NCBI GenBank assembly: GCA_021234155.1
Contig: JAJEKV010000062.1
Location: 6,106,432-6,170,431, forward strand
DNA: 64,000 bases
Direction: 5' to 3'
DNA from: Isoetes taiwanensis
Lineage: Eukaryota; Streptophyta; Lycopodiopsida; Isoetales; Isoetaceae
Made by a program: the position numbers and the translations under genes. Positions within the stretch are counted from its first letter, which is position 1. Every line of letters begins with the position of its first letter. Shown piece after piece: positions 13,530 to 28,862 of this stretch. The notes below the pieces were generated by a model. That model was given only the letters and a program-made list of their open reading frames with translations, was not told where the DNA came from and ran no database searches.

Positions 13530-13770
13530 ATTTTCGGGTAAACTCAAGTTTTCGTTGGCTTGGCCCTTATCAAATTGTTCAAGTGGTTAGACCAAGTGTT
13601 TTCCAACTTTCGCTGAATTAGATGGCACTCCATTACCTACATTGGTTAATGGTTTGCGTCTCAAAGCATTTCATCACCACGAGAAAGTGAACATCCAAAC
13701 CGAGAGGCAGTTCAAGAATCAAACACCCGAGAAAGTGACTAGAAAGGCGGTAGCTTATATTATAGTGGAA
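13530..13770 (+). pseudogene. C-terminal end of gypsy pol
   Basis: Frames read KFRWLGPYQIVQVV at about 13540-13585 and LVNGLRLKAFHHHEK at about 13640-13685. These are the W-x-G-P-Y and V-N-G-x-R-L-K-x-Y/F-H blocks that follow integrase in plant gypsy elements. This marks the end of pol. Confidence 0.7.
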
Positions 13771-13789
13771 ATTTTTACAAAATGTGGGC

Positions 13790-16700
13790 GCAGACCCGGC
13801 TATTTCGCTATAGACGCGCCCTATATATACAAAAAGCAGGCTCGAGCCCTATTTACTAAGTCCTAAGAGGAAAAACCCTCTACTCGGGTTGGGCAGAGGT
13901 GATCTTGAAGAGGAGATGGTAGAGGTTACGCTCCGGATCAGCGAAGAATGAGAACCACCTCCATCCGTTGGTCTTGGTGGGATGTTGACCATCCCGGCAC
14001 CCGGCCGTCCATCGCGAATGCCCGCGGTTGTGGCGGCGCCGAGATCGAACAATTCATCTTACAAGTGATCCACTCGGCGGTTAGTGGGCATGGTGCAATC
14101 TTAGTTTCAAGCCGGTACATTTGCCATCTTGGCGCCATCGGATGCCGCCGTTTCTCTCGGTTCGTCTTATATATGGCGAGGAACTCCTTGTCGACATGGA
14201 CCAATCACACAAATAATAGCGTGTTTGCAATGCAAAATTTGTTTCTAAAATGAGAATCTTTTCTCCGCCCGCATATCTAGCCATGGTACCTTGACACATT
14301 CCTTTTAATGATATCCACTTGAGTACCCGGCGTGAATGCCATTCCTCCTTTCCGCCCGTCGAACATTAATGGATGTCCTTTGCCATCACATCACGTCCGA
14401 TCTTTCTTTCCCGTCTCATCCTCACCGTTCATTGCTTCTCCCTTCGTTTTTGGGACTTAGCCAAATTTTTGCCTCTCAATCCCCTTCTTGGCATCTTTTG
14501 ATTTTTGGCATCATCAGCGGTTCCGTTTGAACTCTTCATACCTCTTAGCCTCGATTTAATGCGCCCTAAAACAAACCTTTTGCCGTTCCTCTGCGCCTTC
14601 ATCCTCCGTGCTTTCGACTTTTCGTCTTCCGCCTTTGGCATCCCTCTTAGATTACGCAAATCATTCCCATGGCTGCCCCAAGATTTTCTACACTTCAAAC
14701 TCTTGCTCCCAAGGATCGGCCCTTTTTGCATCGTATCCTTCTTGGCGCCCACTTTTCCGTGAAGCCCTTGTTGGCCCAAATAAAAAGTATTTGAGCGACA
14801 CCCAGCTTTCACGAATTCTCTCAAATGGAACTTCGGCTCCAAATCGACCCGATTAGGCGGTTCGCCGTAATATTGTTAACAGCCGCAAGGTTACACCCGC
14901 GTAGTGCGATGGCACCACTATTTCATTGACTCAACATTTGATTTCTGAGGTATTTCATATTCCCTTGCACACTCCTTGTGTATCATGAGTACGCTATCTG
15001 GGATATTGATGTCCACGAGTTTGGTGCTTTGCTTATCATGCCAATGTCCATCGTCGACCAATATCGACAAGCCTCATGAGACCTTTGTTAAATTTACGTG
15101 GCGAAAATTCCTTGGGTATTCTATCAAGAACACCCATATCAATAAACCTTTCTATAACCTGGTCCTCAACGCTACACCTCCAAACACCACATAGATTGGC
15201 CCCAAATGATGTTCTATCGTCTTCTCCAAGAAATGGACGCCTTGGTACCACTTCCATTTACGAAGTTTACGTGGGAGGCCACTTTCAAGCCCTCATCCGT
15301 CATTACTTCCCTCCCACACCACCAAATTCTCAAAATTCCACTTTCGCGCTCCTTCAATCAATCACCAAGTTGGCACTTCACGCCCATCTTCCCCTTGGTC
15401 ATGACCCAGTCACACCCATGTCCTTTGTCTCTTCCTCAGCTACACCATCCACTTCACACCATTTTTCCCAAACCTCCCAAACCGAGGCAGCGGCAAGTTC
15501 CACCACCACAACACCCTCGTCGGTTGTTGTATCGATATCGGCCGGGATGCTCAAGGCTGCTTTGCTCTTAAGTTACAAGAATCCCAAAGGCGGCTCTTAT
15601 GAGGCGGGGGGTTCATGAGCACTTTCGAGGCCTCGATGCGGTACACCAGGACCTTCAAGGCTGCAGCTGCCCAAGTTGCAACTTTGGAAGCCAAACTTCA
15701 AGACAAGCATGAAGCTCTCTTACAGGGCTCATGCGGATCTCAAAATACACAAGCTCAAGTCAGCCAACTTCGCCCGATCGGTCCAGGCTCGGCTCGGTCA
15801 GGAAGTGAGACTTTATTGGAGCACAACAAGTCCAAAGCCGCTCTCACGAGTACCAGGGCGAAGATATTGCTAAACTCAATGCCTTGTACTGGGCGTGTGA
15901 AAATTTCAGCACTCAAGTTCAAAATCTTTCAGCCGGGGCGCTCAAATTAAGCCTCCTTGGCCGGCTCAGCTTTCTACCGGAACCTCTCGGCTCACCTCTC
16001 TTCAAGATCAGCTTACGGAGGGTGCGGCGCGAAAATACTTCGATGGGCGGAGATTGCGTGCCGTCTCAATACAGGGGAAATCTTCCTCCCGAGTCAATCC
16101 TTCGAAGCTTGGGTCCGTGACCGATCCGCCTCCTGCTTTCGAAAGGAAAATCGGATCCGTGATCTCGAACAACAGCTTTGCAACAAGCTATTCGATCTGG
16201 CGATGAGGCTCAAAGCAAAACTTGGCGCCCCTTTGCAATTCTTCAAAGAATGCCAGTTGACTTCCAGTTCCCTCCTGCTATCATGATTATGTGGTTGCTC
16301 GACACCACCTCTTCCTTTCAAAGTGGCATGCGGGCCGATGGCCACAATGGATATTCCCGGCGGTCTGATTTTCTTGGTTGGCGAACTCTCCATTGAAGAC
16401 AAAGGGTTGTCTTTGTGCCCTTGTTGTCTTTGATCTCATACCTTGTGTGCGATCCGGACTTTATCACCTTCGTGTGGTTCAGCCCATGGCTTATATCTTT
16501 CATGATTTCTATGCGGGTGATACGGGGAAAACTTTGAAATGGGCCACGCCCGACTTTTCGGGGTGACCCCAGCTGCGCAATGGGTGCCGGGGATAACAAT
16601 CCATATCTTGCGGATCTGCTTTCCGGACCCAAACTCTTCATCAGGTACATGCACGAGCTTGCCAATCATTTATCTCTGCGGCAAGCGGAGCCTTTACAAC

Positions 16701-17610
16701 AAATTAGGAAGTATCTAGGACATCAGGATCTTCCCTATGCACAAGTCTATATCACGACACCTGCGTTGGTTACAATCGATTACAAGCTACGTTGGATAGC
16801 AAGGCGGTCCCCCACGGGATAGGATAGCCCTCTGTCAACTCTCAGCTCTACTGCTTCTCTTTGGGATCGTTGGTGTCGGGCTCTTGATCCGATCTTGTCG
16901 ATCAATTCGGGGAACCCTTTCGGCAACCCCCACGGGCATGGTTCCTTCTCCCTATGCTTCCGGGCGTACCTCCGCCCCAGGTTCTGACTTCTGATTGGCG
17001 CCTTCCTTTTTGGACCAAGGTCATGGATGGTCATGCGGGTGGACACCACCTCGGATCTCGGCCGGATCTCGGTGGGATCCGCGTTTTGTTCGCCCGCTCA
17101 CATTGGGAAGAAGGTGCCACTACGGACAACACCACCAATTGGATCTACATTGCTAATGGCGTGGTTGGCAGCGGCGCGGATGCGCTCCATGGTCTCAACA
17201 CCTTCTTGCGAACGCCTCCACCTCACACGATCCTACGTCCATCTTCAAAGCGGGATTTTCGCTGCTCTCAAATGCATTTTGCTAAGCTCCTTAAATCGGC
17301 GGCGTCCCATTTTTTTTGCAATCCAAATGCGGTGTCGGTGCCTTTGGCCTTGGACTGTCTCCTCATGGAATGTCGATTACATTTCCTTGAGCATGCAGCG
17401 CCTTTGAAGACATGGTGCGCTCTCGTTTTCTTATTGATGCTGATCCTGCCCTTGGCCAAAACACTCCTCAAGCTCTTCAATCACGCCAGGATCTCATAAG
17501 CCAATACCATAATGGTGCCGTCCTCTCTCCCGTGAGGATCACTTTCGAACCGATGGCTTCCGCCCTCCGGCGCTTCCTCCTTTTCTTCACTCGAGTGTCG
17601 TTTGGTGGAG
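13790..17610 (+). other. Extra 3' region of the gypsy element, remnant of an additional ORF
   Basis: About 3.8 kb lies between the end of pol and the 3' LTR. Plus-strand frames are open in patches. One runs from 14336, and another covers about 14680-15075 with stops. A coiled-coil-like stretch at 15615-15720 contains VATLEAKLQDKHEALL. None matches a domain I recognise. Athila elements carry an env-like frame in this position and Tat relatives carry long non-coding or extra ORFs, so this is probably such a region. Its function cannot be read from the sequence. Confidence 0.55.
13823..13836 (+). promoter_or_regulatory. Internal TATA-like sequence after pol
   Basis: CCTATATATACAAA stands in otherwise GC-rich sequence just past the end of pol. 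It is spaced so that transcription from it would run into the extra 3' region. It is a candidate internal promoter only. Confidence 0.3.
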
Positions 17611-18203
17611 TGTTAGTCACGTGCCTCACAGTACGGGACTATTCATGCATCTGACAGACCGAGGTCAAGCTCAAGGATCCTCGATCAACCCGCGAATTGA
17701 GACATCCAAGGCTCGCTTGAAGACCAAGCGGCCGAGACCACCTTGATCAAAGCCTTTGGGCATCAACAAGGCGCCCGGCTTCGGACAAGTAATGACGGCC
17801 CGTCGCCGCCAGCGTCAGCGTCGGCGTGATTCTAGGCACTTCAGAGGCACCGCCAACATTCCACAAATCAGGCCTCCTTCCGAGTCGGCACCGAGATCGG
17901 TGAGTGTCTATATTGGGCCCAAGGCCATTGTACTATATATATGAGTAGGAGTTAGCACATAAGTTTTTAGATGAGTTTTGAGTCTTGTCTCCTTTAGGTT
18001 TTCTCTCTATTCGAGAGCTCATGTATTTTTCATCATTGATATCAAGGAAGCTTATCATCTTTCTCTCATTTGTTCTGTTTTCTTCTTTTCTTCTCTTCTT
18101 GCAAATCCCGGCGTGACATAGTCCCCCAGGACTCTCTGTTAGATCCACGGGTCCTCACGAGGAGGAGCTGTCTTCAGGGAGTTCAGAACCCGGACCCCAA
18201 ACA
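17611..18203 (+). repeat. 3' LTR of the gypsy element
   Basis: This 593-base repeat matches 7225-7802. It begins TGTTAGTCACGTGCCTC and ends GACCCCAAACA. A weak purine stretch (GGTGGAG) precedes it where the polypurine tract should be. The TATA sequence is kept at 17932-17943. Confidence 0.88.
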
Positions 18204-18659
18204 TTTTTGGCTCATTCTTTTTAGTCTTATTAAGTTCAATTCTTAACTGTTACTAGCTTAGCATCAACTACAAAATGAGAAAAAATTTTCCCACTTTTTG
18301 AGGCTTAAGGGTTCTATCAAGTTAGTACTCTTGGGAGCATGGTCGGTGCTTTGCTCTTGGTCTCCAAGAACATGGCTCGATACCATTGTAGCGTCCCCTA
18401 CTGCATATATCACGATACACTTGCCGTATACAAGCGGGAGTTCATCCCCGCACCGGCTCCACAGCGATCTGGGGCCCTCCACATATCTTTGTGACCATCT
18501 AGAATCCACGATTGGGAAGAGTGAAGGGTCATTTTACACCGTCTTCCTCGGGGCCTACCTAGGCTGCTTGGGCGTAAACATACACGTCGGTAACATAACA
18601 TCATATATCTACCTCGAAGGGTGGCACATCAACATCTGCATAGACAAGGATCAGCATGA

Positions 18660-18713
18660 TGATGTTTTAAATATGTTGTCTAATAGGTCTTTGAGGCCTC
18701 CCATAGACATAAT

Positions 18714-18716
<3 letters not shown>
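18660..18716 (+). mobile_element. LINE 3' tail, copy 0 (tail only)
   Basis: The segment ends TTGTCTAATAGGTCTTTGAGG, then CCTCCCATAGACATAATAAA, and is nearly identical to the 3' end of the LINE that finishes at 21571. It contains the hairpin AGGTC-TTTGA-GGCCT, where a T-G wobble replaces a C-G pair. The body upstream is not recognisable as LINE, so this is either a very short 5'-truncated copy or a tail preserved at the array's start. Confidence 0.65.

Positions 18717-18804
<88 letters not shown>
18717..18804 (+). repeat. (CT)44 microsatellite
   Basis: An uninterrupted run of 44 CT units sits exactly between the ATAATAAA tail of LINE copy 0 and the first base of truncated LINE copy 1. Confidence 0.97.
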
Positions 18805-18807
<3 letters not shown>

Positions 18808-21571
18808 ATGTCCATGGATGATAAGGAACATGAGAAAGCGGGCAGAAAGAGGTCATCTAAAGATACAATCATAACAAAGACTGGTAGGCAATTTCTAAAC
18901 TTATGCAGTAGTGCAAATTTGATGATATGTAATGGATTAAGTCGTTTTCCACACAAGGTAAAGAACACATGCAGGGAAAGAAGTACAGTTGATTATGTGG
19001 TGGTCTCAGAGGAGGCGGTCAATGGTCTTGCTGATTTTGTTGTAGGCGAAGAAGAATTAGAATCAGACCCACGACCCTTTATTTTTTCAACTGCCGGTGG
19101 ATGCCCAATGAGGATGATCTTGCAGGGCCGCCAATATCAGGTTCTAAAAAGTATTCTATGAAGCCTCATTTGCAAATGCAATTCCGCAGTTGTGTAGAGC
19201 ACAAGGCAGCAAATTTTTCATGGGATGGAGACCTAGAGAGATTGACTGTTCAACTGCATGCAATATTGGACGATTCTGCAAGGGAGATATTTGTGCTTCA
19301 TAGAGCCAGAAAGGGGCTGCCATGCAACTCTTGGTTTGATCAAGATTGTAAATTGGCCAAGGAAAACTGGGAAAGAAGTAGTGCAGAACAGAAAGCTTTC
19401 CATAAGGGTCAATACAGACGCATTGTACGCAGCAAGAAGAGAGTGTTTATAAAGCGCAGGCAGCAAATCATGTGTGAGCGCTACTTGGCAGAGCCCAAAC
19501 GTTTCTGGAATAATCTCAGGAGATATAAGCATGAAGATATCCCGTTGGTTGCACAGGATTTGTGGCGGCATGTGATTGGTCTTTACCATGGTGATGAGAT
19601 GTTGTGTGAAGGAGGAAAACATGTGTCGGACCTGGTGTTCACAACGGAAGAAATCGCGGAAGGAATTTCTTCTTTGGCAAATGGCAAAGCTCAAGATCAC
19701 ACAGGCCTTGCAGTAGAACACTTAAAATGGGGCCCCTGTTATTCATCCCTCGACCAAAATGTTTAATATAGCAATGTACGCGGGGGTTCCCATCCGAATG
19801 GTGTAGGAATAGAGTGGTGCCCGATATATAAAGGGCTTGAAGAAAGCGAAGTCAACAATTATCGAACTATAATGGTTAGTAGCTTATTCTCAAAACTCTT
19901 TTCCACAATTCTAGAGAAGAAACTGAGTAAGTGGGCAGAGGATAATAAAAAATGGGCAGAAGCACAGGCTGGCTTTAGGGCAGGAAGATCGACCTTGGAT
20001 CATCTATTAGTTTTAAAAACTATATTTGATAAGGTCAAAGGGACAAGGAAGCCAGTGTACATGGCATTTATTGATTTCTGAAAAGCTTTCGATCAGGTGC
20101 CAAGAGGCCAATTGTGGGAGAGGTTGGAGAAGTTAAATGTGCCACATGATCTCAGGAATGCTGTTAGGGTGCTTTATGAGAAGGTACTAGTCCAATTATC
20201 TCACCCTTTTTCTTTGAGTATACCGGAATGTGTAGAGAGTAATGTAGGGGTGAAACAGTGGTGCCGTTATCCCCCACATTATTTGGTCTGTTTATTGATG
20301 GTCTGGAAGATTGGTTGCGTGATAATTGCCCATATGGGATAGATTTGCATGCATATATCATTCAATTGCTAATATATGCCGACGACGTGGTTATTTTTGC
20401 ACGGTCCAAGGAGCACATGCAGAAACACTTGGATAGACGGCTTCTTTTTTGCGACCAACAGTGTATGCAAGTAAATTTGGAGAAAACAAAAAATTATGAC
20501 CGTAGGGTTTTGAAGCGAACTCTATTTTTAAATACAAGGGACAAGGGGTGGAGATGTGTGATTCTTACAAGTATTTGGGTCTTGTTTTTTAGCGAAACCA
20601 TGGATGGAATACTGTATTGCTCAAAGAGTCGATGATGGGGGCAAAAGCTCGTATGCATTACAAAGTATGTGTAGGAGATCCCATCTTTGGTCATGGCCTC
20701 TTAAGGTGAAGCTTTTCAATCTGCATGCAGAATGTTGTTCTCTATGGGTGTGAAATTTGGGGCCAAGTCTCCCACATTGTTTATGGGGAGACCTTGAACA
20801 AATCTTAAAAAAGTTCCTAAGGTTGGAATTGGGGTTAAATCCCAAACGCCATATCCTATGATGTTGGCGAGAAAGTGGGCTCATGCCGCTTGAGGGGAAG
20901 CGCTTCTTAAGAGTATCCTTTACTTTAAGAAAGTATGTGACATGGATAGGGTAAGAATTCCATATAAGGCTTTGTTGGATAGTAAAGTATGATGAAGTGG
21001 CTTGGCAAATGGAACATTGCTTGGGAAGATGTGATGCTTGTGGAATCGATTTTGAGGACTTGGATCACATCAAGAATTGAGCAAGTTGTGGTCACAACCA
21101 AAGACTAAGATGATCCTATATAAAAGAATATCAATCCCAATCTAGAGCGGGCAAAGCATTTGGGAGAGAATCTCTCTATCCAGAAGAGGCATAATATTTG
21201 CAGGATTCGTTTGAGTTCACATCACTTAGGGGTTGAGGTAGGGAGATGGGGGCACATTATACCAAGAGATCAAAGATATTGTCAAATATGTGGTGCGAGG
21301 AGCGGTGAAGGCGAGGATCATGCATTGCTTGATTGTAAGGCATTTGAGACAATACGTGATGAGTATGGAGTAGGGAGATATTTGATAGATCTCCTCAGCT
21401 TCAGGAAAACATGTATAGATACACTACGGGTGAGTGGAGTGGATGCTATAGATGACATGAGTGAGAGTGATGAGCTAGATGAGGATTTGAAACTCATCTA
21501 CTATTTTATGATGTTGTTTACTTGATGTTTGTCTAATAGGCCCGTGAGGCCTCCCATAGACATAATAAAAC
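18805..21571 (+). mobile_element. LINE copy 1, 5'-truncated, frame-broken
   Basis: The copy begins inside the apurinic-type endonuclease domain. The frame at 18805-19090 contains GRQFLNLCSSANLMICNG and STVDYVVVSEEA. A linker with WFDQDCKLAKENW follows (19101-19745). RT blocks are AQAGFRAGRSTLDHLLVL (19960-20010), AFDQVPRGQLWERL (20080-20130) and IYADDVVIFARSKEHM (20370-20420), the last holding the catalytic YADD. The C-terminal zinc motif CQICGARSGEGEDHALLDC (CX2CX9HX4C, about 21278-21334) is followed by the acidic tail SESDELDED. Several stops interrupt it, for example within the FIDF-KAFD palm block near 20079. The 3' end carries the AGGCC-CGTGA-GGCCT hairpin and CATAATAAAA. Confidence 0.88.
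21538..21552 (+). other. LINE 3' terminal hairpin, copy 1
   Basis: AGGCC-CGTGA-GGCCT is a perfect 5-bp stem with a 5-base loop. It ends 8 bases before the GACATAATAAAA terminus. Equivalent stems occur in the other copies with different base pairs. Confidence 0.7.
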
Positions 21572-21613
21572 TTCCTCCTCCTCCTCCTCCTCCTCTCTCT
21601 CTCTCTCTCTCTC
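21572..21613 (+). repeat. (TCC)n followed by (CT)n microsatellite
   Basis: A run of TCC units grades into CT units. It directly abuts the tail of LINE copy 1 on the left and the truncated start of LINE copy 2 on the right. Confidence 0.95.
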
Positions 21614-25262
<3,649 letters not shown>

Positions 25263-25330
25263 TACACTACACTTCTCTCAATTCTCTAGCTCTTCCACTT
25301 TCTCTCCCTCTTTCATCTAGCTTTTTGTAT
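25263..25330 (+). repeat. Degenerate CT-rich tract after LINE copy 3
   Basis: The tract contains CTTCTCTCAATTCTCTAGCT and CTTTCTCTCCCTCTTTC. It sits in the same position relative to the LINE tail as the pure CT runs in the other copies and looks like an aged microsatellite. Confidence 0.5.
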
Positions 25331-25911
25331 GGGTCCCATAGATCTTTTGATCTCTGTGAACAGTAAAATTCTATTTAACTCAATTCAATTCAAACGTGAT
25401 TCAATTTACTTCTCCCTATCTTCTCATTCTCTATATACTCTATCAAATAGAGAAAGGAAAGCAAGGCACAACCTCAACCTCATATAATGGTTTTTAATGA
25501 GGATGATAAAATGAGTTTTTCGATAGATTTCAAAGATTTGGCATCGGAAAGGCCAAAAACCTTAGTCCACAATTACTTTAAGAAACACTAAAAAGGTTTT
25601 CACCACCGAAACAAGAACAAGAAGCTACAACAATAAGATCTTTTGATATACCTAGAATATACCCAAGATGTCAAAACTCACTCTCCCTAACAAATTGCCC
25701 CCTTATTGAGGGCAATTCAAAAAGATAAGAAGCACATGGAAAAATATAAAACCATATGGAATGTATAATGTAATATAAGCTTATAAAAAAGGCATTGAAA
25801 ACTTAGAAATACATGCTTTCTACTAATCATCATTTATATAAATTGTTAGGTAAGACACCACTAATTCATTTCAAAATTTGAAGGACTAAACCATGATCCA
25901 AAACTTGAGAC
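25331..25911. other. Intergenic, no supported gene
   Basis: AT-rich DNA between the LINE array and the PR-1 stop codon. I see no coding or repeat signal that I can support. Confidence 0.5.
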
Positions 25912-26412
25912 CTAGAAAGGTTTCTCCCCTTCAAAATTGCCAGGAGGGTCATAATTGCATACAACAAGGGTCTCGCCATTTGGACATTTCACATCAGCAC
26001 AACCGACCTTTTGAGTATCCTTCCACACTACTTGTGTATAGTGGCCACACATAGCAGCACAAGAGTTACTTTCATATGTGAAGTGTTGCTTCTCTTCCAC
26101 CCAAGATTTAACGGCCTCATCTACACCCCATTCCTTTCCAGGACTGCCCCAAAATAGATTCTCACCATATGGCCCATTCGAATGCTTCATTGCGCAGTTT
26201 TCAAAATCTTTCTGATGGTTTGCCCAATATAGCGAATATGTGGCCAAGGCATCGTCCCATGTTAGTTCAGACACACCGGTTTTGTTCGCTCTTCATTGTG
26301 TGAAGCTAGATATGCTTCTATGTTTTGAGCACAACCATATGGAAAAATTGAAGTCGCTATTGCCAAGCATAATATGATGCTTATAGGTAAATTACTTCCA
26401 TGTTTCTCCATT
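25912..26412 (-). pseudogene. PR-1-type CAP protein, complete apart from one frameshift
   Basis: Reading the minus strand from an ATG at 26412, a hydrophobic signal peptide (LPISIILCLAIATSIFP) is followed by CAQNIEAYLASHNEER, the usual mature start of plant PR-1 proteins. At about 26276-26284 the frame must shift by one base to continue as GVSELTWDDALATYS. The rest is intact: GENLFWGS, CGHYTQVVWKDTQKVGC (CAP signature with His and paired Cys) and the C-terminal CNYDPPGNFEGEKPF before a TAG. Length is about 167 residues, normal for PR-1, and the gene has no intron, as expected. PR-1 proteins are secreted defence-associated CAP proteins that bind sterols. The single frame change could be a true lesion or an assembly error in an AAAA run. 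Confidence 0.85.
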
Positions 26413-27980
26413 TTAGACCTGAAATGCTAAAAAAAATTATTAGAAAAAGTCAAATCTAAGCAAGACAAATATCTTATCAAAGCATATGTATATAGCGAAG
26501 AAAGGAGTTGAACCTTTCTAATGAAACCAAATGAATTTTCATCAAAACCCGTTCTTGTTTGTGAATCTATATAATCTTAGATCTAAGGGTGGTTTTCCAT
26601 GAGCACAAAACCTCAAGGTTTTCTTGAGGTGAGACCATCCTGCCAGAGTTTTTCCATGAAATAGCGACCTGGATCGACTCAGGTTTTGGACCTGATTTTC
26701 AAGAATTCATCTGCTATTTCTTAGCACCTAGGTTTTCAACCTCCTTTCTTCATATGTGCAACTACTAGAAGCCACCCTAAGGATAGAAGATGGGGACACG
26801 GATATGCTACGAAAACCAAGACTCCTATATCACAACATATTGGTTGGAGTAGGATTTGAGATTAGCCGCTAATTATCATCAATAAGGCACAACCATGTTA
26901 CTTGTACAGAAGGGCAAAAACAAAAATGATATCGAAAGATCAAATTATTTTGTCAAATAGGTTTTTTTCTGAAGGATGAAAAACATTTTATTAACCAAAT
27001 AGATTATTCTCAAACATATTGTTAATATGCATTTATAAGAACATATATGCGTTAATGTGATGTTACGTTCATGTTGCTCGTAATCTAAATCTAATCAATT
27101 GAAAGGTTTAACGGTTTGAGAATAAGAAGAAACTACGCGAACTCCAATGACCCAATTATGAATGTATTAAAAAAAAAAATCACAAAAAATAACTTTCTAG
27201 GGTATTGAATTGTGTTTTTATGGTTTCTGGCAGAAACTAATTTCCATCGTAATAAGGATAATACCTTTGCAAAACAAAATGTATATGCATCCAAATGCAC
27301 GACCATAATGCATAATGCAGAAACAAGCCATGGCGCTTTCGCGTTTTTATTGTCTCTTTTTTATTACATGAACTTATAAACTTCCACGATTTTAGTTTGG
27401 TATTTGGAAATCAAATGTAGAATCTCACGAAGCATTTTATGCAAAAAATCAGGATTCTCAAATAAGAGCTTTCAAAATTGCAATAGCAGATTAGGCCAAA
27501 CAACATTAGATACTCGGAAGAGCACAGACAAAAAAAGCTTTTCCGTAATTCATTTGAGAAACAAAACATAGGACATGAAACGAAGCATGAGCAAGGAATA
27601 ATTTAGATCTGTTGGATGAAATTTTGCCAGTAAAAATCGATGGCCTACCTCCAAAAAGCTTCTCCGGGTCTCTTCTCTCCAAATGCCTCTTCGTAAATCT
27701 CCTTTTAACCAACGAGCCCTCACTGCCATGTCACCTTATTTTGCCATGTCACCTTTTTTTTTTTTGGAGAACTGGCATGTCACCTTTATTTTGCCAAGCG
27801 ATGGAGCCACTGTTAAGGATTGCTAAGGTAAGCGGTTACCCTCAAATATTCGGAATTGTAAGTTTCAAAAACATCCCATTCAGTCAACCCTTGCAGGTCT
27901 GTCTGGACTGTAGACTCTGCACAGTTTAAACTGTCGCCTCTTTCCTGCAGCCTTCTTGGGCTATTCGGCAATTTTTTGTT
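26413..27980. other. Intergenic upstream of PR-1
   Basis: Mostly AT-rich DNA. It contains a possible small TIR element at about 26582-26780 and a poly-T run near 27757. No gene is supported. Confidence 0.5.
26581..26782. mobile_element. Possible MITE-like element
   Basis: The left edge reads CTAAGGGTGGTTTTC and the right edge reads GAAGCCACCCTAAGG, which is an imperfect inverted copy. The inside contains the hairpin CCTCAAG-GTTTT-CTTGAGG. No clean target duplication is visible. Similar edge sequence recurs at 35843-35856 and, inverted, at 38995-39011. Confidence 0.35.
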
Positions 27981-27983
27981 ATA

Positions 27984-28523
27984 GATCTTGGGCTTGGCTC
28001 CCTCTTTCTAGCTGTTGATGATCCTGAAGATCAAACTTTTGGAGCTATACTGTTTGATCCGTGATACCATTATGACAAATCCTGGCGAATCAGAATGTTC
28101 TGGTTGACAAAATCCCATTCAAATGAACAGCGTTTTCATGGCAGGTGTAAAGGATTTGTTACAGTACCCACCGAAGGACCTTCTAGGAAGGTATGTTTTA
28201 TGAGTCTATTTAGGTTTTATGAGTCTATTTAGGATTCTTCAACTTGAGAGGATGCTTGCTTGTTGAGCATTTTAATAGAGCTCCTCTTTATTCTTCCTCT
28301 AAGAAAAGAATCCTTAATTGCTGCTTTTCTGTAGAGATGATGTATAATTTTCATGTGATTTGTTCTTGGGGATCATAGATAATTTCTAAAATGCACTTTT
28401 GAGGAGCCATGATGAAGTGAGAGATGCTGATCCAAATAGGGCTTATCAATATGAGGTTTTGGATAATAGCAGTGGTTATCCAGGAAGGCATATGCAGGAT
28501 TTGGCTGTAACAGAATACATCAA
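27984..28523 (+). pseudogene. Two exon-like blocks of unknown family upstream of the formin
   Basis: Block 1 (27984-28190) reads DLGLGSLFLAVDDPEDQTFG, one in-frame TGA at 28062, then SWRIRMFWLTKSHSNEQRFH and CKGFVTVPTEGPSRK up to a GTATGT donor. Block 2 (about 28404-28523) reads DEVRDADPNRAYQYEVLDNS through DLAVTEYIK to a GTAAGG donor. Both look like real coding sequence, but I do not recognise the family. They may be exons of a decayed gene or distant upstream exons of the formin locus. The TGA argues against a functional reading of block 1. Confidence 0.35.
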
Positions 28524-28862
28524 GTAAGGAGAACCTTCTGCCTTCTGTTGCATAACCGCTTTGGCATTATCAAATTTATAAAACCTCCAGTCCAAACCTC
28601 TATTTCGTTTGCTGAGCACGTAAAATTGGTGTCTTCCAATATCAGAATCTGGGTACCTGCAGCTAAGTCCTGCACCTGCATGGCTCCTATCTCCAACTCT
28701 ATCCACCCCATTTTATGCCATAAAAGAAAACATCTGTTGGTGGTAAATATTACAAGTCAAACAAATGGTGCAAAAGGAGAAGTCACAACACGGGTCCTTA
28801 ATTTGCCATTTATTTTGGATCTAAAATAGAAAAGTTGTTCGAACACCTGGTCCTAATGCAAA

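Larger units (their letters stand above)
7225..18203 (+). mobile_element. Ty3/gypsy LTR retrotransposon, old copy with many frame breaks
   Basis: A full-length element of about 11 kb runs left to right: 5' LTR, gag with a zinc knuckle, aspartic protease, reverse transcriptase, RNase H, integrase, about 3.8 kb of extra sequence, and 3' LTR. Both LTRs start TGTTAG and end AAACA. The flanking five bases are TTCTT and TTTTT, so a 5-bp target duplication would need one mutation. The two LTRs differ by many substitutions and indels, and every coding domain contains stops and frame changes. The copy is therefore old and cannot move by itself. Domain order protease-RT-RNaseH-integrase is Ty3/gypsy. 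The long region after integrase and a possible tRNA-Asp-type primer site point toward the Athila/Tat lineage, which is inference. Confidence 0.9.

Noticed and set aside
18651-18968. Minus-strand frame with a long Glu-Arg repeat
   Set aside because: It is the translation of the CT microsatellite and its LINE flanks, not a gene.
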